A stretch of DNA of 23,674 nt, taken from Vampirovibrionales bacterium (GTDB lineage: Bacteria > Cyanobacteriota > Vampirovibrionia > Vampirovibrionales > JAGQHJ01). The notes below the pieces were generated by a model. That model saw only the letters and a list, made by a program, of their open reading frames with translations. It searched no databases and had not been told where the DNA came from. Positions 7,373-13,598 of the stretch are shown one piece after another; position 1 is the first letter of the stretch, and each line of letters opens with the position of its first letter. Location: assembly GCA_025451145.1 (NCBI GenBank), contig JANWKX010000065.1, forward strand, positions 1 to 23,674, given 5' to 3'. The position numbers were made by a program, and so were the translations under genes.

Positions 7373-9274
7373 ATGCCTACATCCGAGCCCTCTGACAGTA
7401 GTCCCTTGCGGCCATTTAAAAATTTCAGGTTGCCTAGACCCCTTGCGGAACGCAAAAAAAACGGGAATGAAACGCAACAGGGCAAGCATGCTGTCTTCGT
7501 GGCGCTTGCTGCCAATATCAGTATTGGGGGATTGAAGCTCATTGCCGGGCTCATCGGGCGTCACAGCGCATTACTTTCAGAAGCCATGCACTCATTTGCC
7601 GATGCCTTGAATAGTGGCTTTTTGCTGATTGGGCTTCAGAAAGGGAGCCGCGCCCCGGATAAAACCCATCCCTTTGGCTATGGCTTGGAAACGACCCTAT
7701 GGGCCATGTTGGCCAGTATTATGATGTTATTACTGGCGGGTTGGTCCATGTATCTGGGGGTTTTCCGATTGATGCATCCAGAACCCCTTCATGGCTATTT
7801 GCTTTCTATTTTTGTCTTATTGGCCAGTGTGGGTATGGAGATGGCATCGGTCAATGTTGCTGCCGCCACGGTTTTATCTGAAAAAGAATTAACACCAGAG
7901 GGCGGATGGTTCGGTAAAGTCCTGCTGGCTGCAAAACACGTTCGATCGGTTGTGAGTCCGACCACCCGATTTGTATTTTATGAAGATACCATTGCCCTCT
8001 TTGGGGCGATTGTGGCTTTAATAGCCATTGCTGTATCGGGCCTGGGACAGTACTTTGGTTGGTTATCACCAGTAGATGTCCATGTCCCGGATTCAATTGC
8101 CTCTATTCTAATTGGGATTATGCTTCTGGGGCTAGCCATCTATTTATTTCTCCATAATAGTCGCGGTTTGACGGGTGGGGCTGCAAGTCCTCAGGTCGAG
8201 CAGCGTATTCGGGACTATGTCATGAGCCTAAACGGGGTGTCCCAGATCCATGATTTAAGAACCATTGATTATGGGCTATCTGGCATCGTGGTTCACATGC
8301 GGGTTGAGGTGAATCCGGATATTCAGGTCAAGGATGTGGATGATCTGACTGAGCGCATGCGGGATCGCATTCAGGCCAGGGTTCATAATATCAAGGAAGT
8401 GATTATTGAAGTCTTGGCCGATGAAACCAATATCGCCTGGAGTGATCAGTTTTATCAACTGATTGAGGCGGGCCGCATTCAGGGGGTTTTAAAGCCTCGA
8501 GAAGAACTGATTTTAAGAAATATCTATGATTTTACCCATGCGGTGGTGGGGGATATTATGGTTCCTCGGACCGATGTGGATTGTATCGAAATTTCATCCT
8601 CCCTATCGGAATTGATTGATCTGATTATTCAGACTGGCCACACCCGTATTCCTGCCTATGAGGAGGATATTGACAACATGATTGGCGCTATCCATGCCAA
8701 AGAGGTGTTTGAGCATGTTCGCCGTCAAGATTGGAATGTGGATTTAAAAACCTTGGTTCGGGATTTTGATATTTACCCTGAGAACAAGCCTGTCAGTGAT
8801 TTGCTGGAGGAGTTTAAGCGCAAGAAAATCCAAATTGCCATGGTGGCTGATGAGCATGGGGGATTTGCGGGTATTGTAACCATTGAGGACTTGCTTGAAG
8901 AAATTGTGGGCGAGATTTGGGATGAGTATGACGAAGACGTGTCCATGGTACAGCAGCTATCGCCTACTTCTTTGAATTTGAATGGCCGATTGGATATTGA
9001 TCAATTGAATGAGGAGTTTAACCTCCACATCCCCGATGAAGAGTTTAATACCTTGGGCGGTTTTGTCTTTGGTTTATTGGGCCGGGAGCCTAAGGAAGGA
9101 GATGTGGTAGACTTTGAGGATTTAACCTTTACGGTTTTAGAGATGGATGGCCATCGGATTGATAAAGTGCAACTCGATAGCTCAACCCCGCTGTTTTCAA
9201 ATCTTTCTCCCGAAGAAACCCAATATCTCCCTGGGGCAACTACTCTTGAGGAGGAGCATCCTCGCCACCCCTAG
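7373..9274 (+). CDS. CDF-family metal transporter fused to CBS-pair and CorC_HlyC domains
   Basis: One continuous 633-residue frame joins two known modules. Residues ~38-262 form a cation diffusion facilitator membrane domain: H73/D77 in the helix-2 metal motif (AMHSFAD), KTHPFGYG at 97-104, MHPEPL at 134-139, acidic pair E204-D205 in FYEDTIALFG, and D240 in the next helix. The EDxxA form recalls the SLC30A9/ZnT9-like subgroup. Residues ~272-349 resemble the CDF cytoplasmic domain. Residues ~375-515 are a CBS pair (DIMVPRTDVDCIE; VADEHGGFAGIVTIEDLLEE), and ~535-602 a CorC_HlyC domain (LNGRLDIDQLNEEF; FNTLGGFVFGLLGREPKEGD). CorC modules normally stand alone or follow a DUF21 membrane domain in CorB/CNNM proteins. 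There is no in-frame ATG between M329 and M396, so the second half is unlikely to be translated separately. Probable role: efflux of a divalent metal (Zn, Mn, Co or Fe; substrate unknown), gated by nucleotide or metal binding. GAGG sits 4 bases before the ATG. Confidence 0.9.
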   Translation: MPTSEPSDSSPLRPFKNFRLPRPLAERKKNGNETQQGKHAVFVALAANISIGGLKLIAGLIGRHSALLSEAMHSFADALNSGFLLIGLQKGSRAPDKTHPFGYGLETTLWAMLASIMMLLLAGWSMYLGVFRLMHPEPLHGYLLSIFVLLASVGMEMASVNVAAATVLSEKELTPEGGWFGKVLLAAKHVRSVVSPTTRFVFYEDTIALFGAIVALIAIAVSGLGQYFGWLSPVDVHVPDSIASILIGIMLLGLAIYLFLHNSRGLTGGAASPQVEQRIRDYVMSLNGVSQIHDLRTIDYGLSGIVVHMRVEVNPDIQVKDVDDLTERMRDRIQARVHNIKEVIIEVLADETNIAWSDQFYQLIEAGRIQGVLKPREELILRNIYDFTHAVVGDIMVPRTDVDCIEISSSLSELIDLIIQTGHTRIPAYEEDIDNMIGAIHAKEVFEHVRRQDWNVDLKTLVRDFDIYPENKPVSDLLEEFKRKKIQIAMVADEHGGFAGIVTIEDLLEEIVGEIWDEYDEDVSMVQQLSPTSLNLNGRLDIDQLNEEFNLHIPDEEFNTLGGFVFGLLGREPKEGDVVDFEDLTFTVLEMDGHRIDKVQLDSSTPLFSNLSPEETQYLPGATTLEEEHPRHP

Positions 9275-9293
9275 TCGGATAATCCCCCAAGGA

Positions 9294-9325
9294 TGAAAAA
9301 AAGCCCTTTTGTTAAAAAGGGCTTT
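9294..9325 (-). terminator. Rho-independent terminator for the minus-strand 153-residue gene
   Basis: Arms AAAGCCCTTTT (9300-9310) and AAAAGGGCTTT (9315-9325) form an 11-bp perfect stem with a 4-base loop. Read on the minus strand, the hairpin is followed by a run of seven T (the A run ending at 9302), the classical form. On the plus strand the downstream side has only the T's within the stem, so termination of the CDF-CorC transcript there would be weaker. It lies between two convergent genes. Confidence 0.8.
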
Positions 9326-9358
9326 GGTAATCAGAAAAAGTATACTTGGATACTTTAT

Positions 9359-9390
9359 AAGATAATCGATTTCCGTTGAAATCGCATCTT
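9359..9390 (-). other. Stem-loop in the 3' region of the minus-strand orphan gene
   Basis: AAGAT (9359-9363) and CGATTTC (9367-9373) pair with GAAATCG (9378-9384) and ATCTT (9386-9390) around the loop CGTT, interrupted by a small internal loop (AAT opposite C). No T-run follows on the minus strand, so it is not itself a typical terminator. It stands 44 bases beyond the orphan gene's stop and before the terminator at 9294-9325, as does a 10-base palindrome AAGTATACTT at 9338-9347. It could protect the mRNA 3' end or belong to a processed 3' RNA. Confidence 0.45.
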
Positions 9391-9434
9391 ACCGGGGTAG
9401 TATCACAGGTACTGCTTAAGCAATAGGCTTCAGA

Positions 9435-9896
9435 TTAAGCAAATTGAGGTTCAGTTGGACCTGCATCAGAAGGTGGAGCAGAAGCTGCACTACCGCCCTC
9501 TTCTTGTTGAATTTGATCTGCAAGTTCTTCTTCAACTCTTCTGTTCACTTCACCTTCGACAAAGGATTGTAATTTAGGCAGTCTGAGGTGCTCCCGTAAA
9601 TTGGACATATTGGAGGAGATACCGTTTTCGATGAAATCATTCACGGCATCGATAATGGGGGCAACCATGGATTGGATGTACAGGGAGACGGACTCTCCAA
9701 TACGTTCAACCAAGCCTAAATTTTTCTCTGCATCTTGTACTTCAGGCTTAAAGTGGATAAAGCTATCGCCATCTTGGTGGCTTTTAGAAAGGGCAGAGAG
9801 TTCTCTGAAAATTTCAGGAAGGCTGGGGTGCGCTTTCTTTGCTGTATCTAACGTGGCTTTTCGGCTAACCGGATGAAATTCAACGGCTTTCGTCAT
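9435..9896 (-). CDS. Hypothetical protein, 153 residues, soluble
   Basis: I do not recognise this protein. It has no signal peptide or membrane helix. Residues ~1-60 are polar. Residues ~65-105 (GLVERIGESVSLYIQSMVAP... DFIENGISSNMSN) look like amphipathic helices. Residues ~106-133 form a charged helix (KLQSFVEGEVNRRVEEELAD) and the last 20 residues are a low-complexity Gly/Ala/Ser/Pro tail. I chose the ATG at 9896 because AGAGGTG lies about 10 bases upstream. The longer form, starting 13 codons earlier at 9935, has no visible ribosome binding site. It is monocistronic: a strong terminator follows, and the AT-rich gap 9936-10048 separates it from the asparaginase gene on the same strand. Codon use looks like that of its neighbours. 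Confidence 0.75.
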   Translation of the reverse strand: MTKAVEFHPVSRKATLDTAKKAHPSLPEIFRELSALSKSHQDGDSFIHFKPEVQDAEKNLGLVERIGESVSLYIQSMVAPIIDAVNDFIENGISSNMSNLREHLRLPKLQSFVEGEVNRRVEEELADQIQQEEGGSAASAPPSDAGPTEPQFA

Positions 9897-10048
9897 GAGT
9901 TTGGAACACCTCTTTTGATTACTGCTAACCTGCATACGGGAACAGATGGTTTCAGGAACACTATTAAAAAACAGACAAAGCCATTTGTAGAGTCAAAAAT
10001 TTAACTTTTTAATAATTTTTTACATTCAATCTCATTTAAAAATTGAAT

Positions 10049-11026
10049 TTAAGCCCAGTTCAGATGAAACGTATAATGGCCGACCGTTTTATTCTGGGTA
10101 TTGGTGATGTTTTTGGAAAACTGAGGTTGTTCCCAAAGGGTCGTCGCCTGATGCTCGGAGATCCATCCCAAATCCAATAAAATCGCAACAACCAGACGAT
10201 CCCGAATGGGATTCGCCCCGTCATGCACTTTCATGGCCAGCCCTTCGCCGGTCGATAAATTGCCAATACCCAGAACCCCTTCAGCCCCTACTTTGGCAAC
10301 CAAATTGCCTTTCGTCATTTGCATCAAATGGGTATCAATGCGTAAGGCATCGCCGATTATTTCTGGATAGGTCACCATGGCTTGCCGTAAGGTGGCTAAC
10401 TCCGGCTGGGTGGATAGCTGGCTAAACAGCCGGGCCATGGCCTCAAGGGGGAGATGTAAGGCCGGTGCGCCACACCCGTCAATACCGACATGAATATCCT
10501 GGGCCTGGCTGTAGTGTTGAATGGTTTCAAAAATTCGCTTTTGTAAAGGGTGTTGTGAATCCAGATAGGATTCTATGGGCCAGCCATAATAGCGACAGGC
10601 AAGCAACATGCCGGCATGTTTACCGGAACAGTTATTATGCAGGGCGGTTGGGGCTTCATGCTGACAAATTAAAGTCTTGGCCATGCTCTCATCGATAGGG
10701 GGATGAGGACCGCATTGGAGATCTGAGATGTGGGCATCGGCCTTCTCCAAAATCTGTTGGGCCAAGTTCAACTGGGTTTGCGTAGCGGCATGGGAGGCGC
10801 AGATAATCGCCCACTCCTGTAGGGTGATATCCTTAGATTGTGGATTTTGGTATAAGGGGTAGGCTTGGAAAGGTTTGGCGGCCGAACGGAGAAAAACCGG
10901 GTGCTTGTCACTCCTCGGGAACATTTTGACAACGTTACCCGTCGATGAGCACACAACAACGGAGGAAAAATGAACATTTTCACAGTCTTGGCCGCGAAAA
11001 GCACAAATATTTGGTGGGTTCGACAT
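10049..11026 (-). CDS. L-asparaginase, ReAV/AnsA-type (class 3, asparaginase II family)
   Basis: This family hydrolyses L-asparagine to aspartate and ammonia; it is unrelated in fold to the E. coli enzymes and belongs to the beta-lactamase/glutaminase-like group. The 325-residue protein has no signal peptide, so it is cytoplasmic. It keeps the family motifs: FLRSAAKPFQ with S48 and K51, CASH with S78, LHNNCSGKHAGM with C133 and K136, GIDGCGAP with C185, and MKVHDGANPIRDR with K266. In the Rhizobium etli enzyme ReAV, the two Ser-Lys pairs are catalytic and the Cys-Lys-Cys set binds zinc; all have counterparts here. The length is close to that of other members. The start is ATG 11026, though no clear Shine-Dalgarno precedes it. 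The gene diverges from the TonB gene, with a palindrome in the 51-base gap. Confidence 0.9.
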   Translation of the reverse strand: MSNPPNICAFRGQDCENVHFSSVVVCSSTGNVVKMFPRSDKHPVFLRSAAKPFQAYPLYQNPQSKDITLQEWAIICASHAATQTQLNLAQQILEKADAHISDLQCGPHPPIDESMAKTLICQHEAPTALHNNCSGKHAGMLLACRYYGWPIESYLDSQHPLQKRIFETIQHYSQAQDIHVGIDGCGAPALHLPLEAMARLFSQLSTQPELATLRQAMVTYPEIIGDALRIDTHLMQMTKGNLVAKVGAEGVLGIGNLSTGEGLAMKVHDGANPIRDRLVVAILLDLGWISEHQATTLWEQPQFSKNITNTQNKTVGHYTFHLNWA

Positions 11027-11040
11027 GGGGACTAAAGTTT

Positions 11041-11060
11041 TTTTAGGATTCGTCCTAAAA
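11041..11060. promoter_or_regulatory. Perfect inverted repeat between divergent asparaginase and tonB genes
   Basis: TTTTAGGA (11041-11048) and TCCTAAAA (11053-11060) are perfect 8-base arms around TTCG. It occupies the middle of the 51-base gap between two divergent starts, where an operator serving both genes would be expected. As RNA it would be a small hairpin in either leader. No T-run placed as in a terminator follows. The regulator is unknown. Confidence 0.5.
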
Positions 11061-11077
11061 TATTAAAGGAAGTTCTG

Positions 11078-12265
11078 ATGAGAGACAACTTGATGGTGAA
11101 TTTACCCCCTAACTCGTTATCTGGAAATGCGGCCGCTGCAACCCCTATGTCTGCGGGTGTTCCGGGTTCTGCACTGCTTGCCTCCTATGAGGATGAATTA
11201 GGCTTACCTAAAAGCCTGCTGTTATCGCTTGGCGTTCATTTTGGCATTATCTTTTTATTTTGGGTGATCTTGGTCATCCTCCCTTTTTTAGGCATTAATC
11301 TGTTGACCTTCGACCGGCCACAGCCCCTTCATGATATTGAGTTTCAACTGATCAATTCCCCGAATGAAACGCCTCGAAATCCCCATACTCGAAACCGGGC
11401 CGAACATAACAGTCGGGCAGGTGGTGAAAAGATTCCTCATGTGCGTGACGCCCAACCCATGCAGCAGGCCGGGGCGCCTGCCCCAAAACCAATACCCAGG
11501 CCTCAGGCGCAACAAAGGCCTTCTCGAACCCAGCCAACCCATCAACCTCAAAGGCCTTCTCAACAGCCCCCAAGGCCACAGCCTAAGATGGTTGCCCCTT
11601 CTCCTTCCCATGAACCGGCGCCTCCAAAGCCACGGGTGACGGCTCCTAAGATGTCTACGGCTCGTCCTCGGTTCCATACCGTTCCCAATCCGTTGTCCCC
11701 AATTCGCGCCCCTGAAGCACCAGGCCCGATTGCTGCAGAAACGGGTCCTGTGGTTCGTGGCCCTTCTGGGAGTCCTTCCGGAAGCCGTGGCGGGTCATCG
11801 GTCGCCCCAGCAACGTTGCCGGGACAATTTTCAAGTGGTGGGTTTTCAGGAGGTCGTGCTTCCCCTTCAGGTGGGCGAGGTGGACGAGGCAATTATTCCC
11901 AGTTTGGAAGCCCTGGCGGTGGCGGTGGACGTGCTGGCATTGATGCGACGGCGGAGCCAGACTTTGGGCCTTACCTGGCTGAGCTGCAACGTCGGATTCG
12001 CCGAAACTGGCAGCCGCCTGAAGATAAGCAGGATAAAACCGTTATTCTTTTGTTTACCATTGCCAGAGATGGGCGCTTGCTCAATGTCAGCGTCAAACGT
12101 TCATCCGGCTATGGCAATGCGGACTCGGCTGCGCGCCAAGCGGTAGAGCGTTCGGCACCCTTTAGGCCCTTACCGGCTGAATTTCGAAATAAAAGTATTA
12201 ATGTTGAATTTACATTTGATTACAACGTTTACACCGGCCGATCCGGCGGCATTAGCCAACAGTAA
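11078..12265 (+). CDS. tonB: TonB-family energy-transducing protein
   Basis: TonB proteins couple the inner-membrane proton motive force, through ExbB/ExbD, to outer-membrane transporters. This 395-residue protein has a ~45-residue cytoplasmic tail and one membrane helix (about 46-76), which carries the conserved SxxxH motif (S50, H54) used to engage ExbB/ExbD. A Pro/Gln/Arg-rich periplasmic segment (about 100-225) and a Gly/Ser/Arg-rich one (about 230-295) follow. The TonB C-terminal domain (about 302-385) starts near YLAELQRRIRRNWQPPE and includes LLFTIARDGRLLNVSVKRSS. It is longer than E. coli TonB (239). AAAGGA at 11065-11070 is 7 bases before the ATG. No exbB/exbD lies nearby, so the motor is encoded elsewhere. 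A TolA-like role is the alternative; the C-terminal domain resembles both. Confidence 0.85.
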   Translation: MRDNLMVNLPPNSLSGNAAAATPMSAGVPGSALLASYEDELGLPKSLLLSLGVHFGIIFLFWVILVILPFLGINLLTFDRPQPLHDIEFQLINSPNETPRNPHTRNRAEHNSRAGGEKIPHVRDAQPMQQAGAPAPKPIPRPQAQQRPSRTQPTHQPQRPSQQPPRPQPKMVAPSPSHEPAPPKPRVTAPKMSTARPRFHTVPNPLSPIRAPEAPGPIAAETGPVVRGPSGSPSGSRGGSSVAPATLPGQFSSGGFSGGRASPSGGRGGRGNYSQFGSPGGGGGRAGIDATAEPDFGPYLAELQRRIRRNWQPPEDKQDKTVILLFTIARDGRLLNVSVKRSSGYGNADSAARQAVERSAPFRPLPAEFRNKSINVEFTFDYNVYTGRSGGISQQ

Positions 12266-12290
12266 TCTCTTTGGTCTTGCCCGGTATATC

Positions 12291-13598
12291 TTAGCGTTTT
12301 AAGAAGTGCTCAACCCAGGTAAATAGGCTGGAGAGCTCAAAGGGCTTGGGTAAATAAAGATCGGCCCCGGCAGATAGCGCGGCTTCGCGCTCATGAACGC
12401 TTGAGATACAAATAATGCCCATAGATCGAAACGTGATTTGTTGCCGAATCCATCGACAGAGTTCCCAACCATGATCTTGCCCATGGAGGGTCGGATCCAT
12501 CAGCATCAGATCCACCGTACTTTCACTAAGGCAGGCTTTGGCTTCATCGTAGCTCAAGGCGGTTTCAACTTGATAATGTTGCATCTCTAATGTGCTTTTC
12601 AGTAAAAAGGCCAGTGCCGCATCCCCTTCCACTAGCAAAATCTTTTTCATGGCCGGTGGTTCAATAATTTGTCCGGTCAGTCGCATACGTTCACTGAGCC
12701 AATGACTGCTGTAGGCATTTTTGGCCAAATTTTTCATATTGATGGCGGCATTGTAGGCTGACATATAGGTTTTAAAAAATCTATTTTCACTGGTGGCAAT
12801 CCCAATGCTCAGGCAAACAAAGGGAACCCGTTGGCTGACCTGCTCATTGACCAGGGAAATCAAATAGCCACGGTGTTGATCTTTTTCGGAGTAGAAATGA
12901 GGCACCACGTCATCAAATTGTTTACACAAGCGCTCTGCAATTTTTTCAGCTTTATCAGGGGTGGTGAGCACCAAAAAGGTTTGATAATCGGTTTGCCCCA
13001 CAATGTCTGGGCTATAGACCGACGATTTGAGCAAGGCGGCCATCGTCTTTAAAATTTGCTCACTGGGAATGCTTCCATAAACTTCTGTATAGCGATCAAA
13101 ATGGTTGAGTTCAATCACCAAGAGGGCCCATGGCAACGCCATATTGATGTGTCGCTGGATGAGCCTTGAAAAGATATTTAACCCAGGGAGACCGGTTTTA
13201 CTATGAGAGAGCAACTCGACATTGCGTCGTAAGTGCACCAGGATCCTGACGGCAAACTCTTCGGGTTCGATGCTGGCGTTCAGATAATCATCTGCGCCAT
13301 TGAGGAAGTAGTGAATTCGTTCATCCTTGTTCGCTGTTTCAGAGGAGATGACCAGAACCGGGCGATGCTCACTGGCTTGACTGCGGATATCCTGGCAAAA
13401 TTGCTGAATCTGTTCATCAAAATGGGTTGAATAAATCAGGATTAAGTCCGGTAAAAGCAAAGGGAGAGATTCTTTTGCGTCTATAAAATTCTCAAATTCA
13501 ATGGCTTGAATTAGGCTTTCTTGGTTCAGCTCTTGGCGCAGCGCTTCAATCAGAGGTCCGTTGGGCAGGCCAATCAAGAGGACCAGTTGAAAACTCAT
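12291..13598 (-). CDS. Response regulator with REC-degenerate GGDEF-REC architecture
   Basis: The 435-residue protein has three parts. Residues ~1-125 follow the receiver fold (LVLLIGLPNG, PDLILIYSTHF, NGADDYLNA) but lack the phospho-acceptor Asp, with Tyr-Ser-Thr at that place. Residues ~133-295 resemble a GGDEF domain (LVIELNHFDRYTEVYGSIPS; LSIGIATSE), but the GGDEF signature is replaced by GQTDY at 201-205, so cyclic-di-GMP synthesis is not expected. Residues ~317-435 are a proper receiver with acidic E324/D326, phospho-acceptor D368 in LMLMDP, S400 and K418 in LPKPF. There is no DNA-binding domain, so output must be by protein contact. Its ATG overlaps the kinase stop by 4 bases (ATGA), so the two are translated together and the kinase is the probable partner. 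Confidence 0.85.
   Translation of the reverse strand: MSFQLVLLIGLPNGPLIEALRQELNQESLIQAIEFENFIDAKESLPLLLPDLILIYSTHFDEQIQQFCQDIRSQASEHRPVLVISSETANKDERIHYFLNGADDYLNASIEPEEFAVRILVHLRRNVELLSHSKTGLPGLNIFSRLIQRHINMALPWALLVIELNHFDRYTEVYGSIPSEQILKTMAALLKSSVYSPDIVGQTDYQTFLVLTTPDKAEKIAERLCKQFDDVVPHFYSEKDQHRGYLISLVNEQVSQRVPFVCLSIGIATSENRFFKTYMSAYNAAINMKNLAKNAYSSHWLSERMRLTGQIIEPPAMKKILLVEGDAALAFLLKSTLEMQHYQVETALSYDEAKACLSESTVDLMLMDPTLHGQDHGWELCRWIRQQITFRSMGIICISSVHEREAALSAGADLYLPKPFELSSLFTWVEHFLKR

Noticed and set aside
8420..8560. CDF-CorC fusion as a frameshift or missed stop between two genes
   Set aside because: The frame stays open with normal codon use through both domains, neither domain is cut, the linker codes for a sensible polar helix, and no in-frame ATG with a ribosome binding site exists in front of the CBS part. 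A sequencing join cannot be excluded from one sequence alone.
9961..10048. Promoter for the 153-residue minus-strand gene (TTGACT on the minus strand)
   Set aside because: No acceptable -10 stands at 16-18 bases; the AT-rich gap gives many chance matches.
10022..10048. Inverted repeat ATTCAAT/ATTGAAT as terminator of the asparaginase gene
   Set aside because: The stem is only 7 A/T-rich pairs with an 11-base loop and no T-run follows on the minus strand.
11288..11892. Long Arg/Leu/Pro-rich open frames opposite the tonB gene
   Set aside because: They mirror the Pro/Gly/Ser-rich coding strand; composition is low-complexity and no ribosome binding site or domain is visible.
12291..13598. Active diguanylate cyclase
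   Set aside because: The GGDEF signature is replaced by GQTDY, so the catalytic residues are missing.
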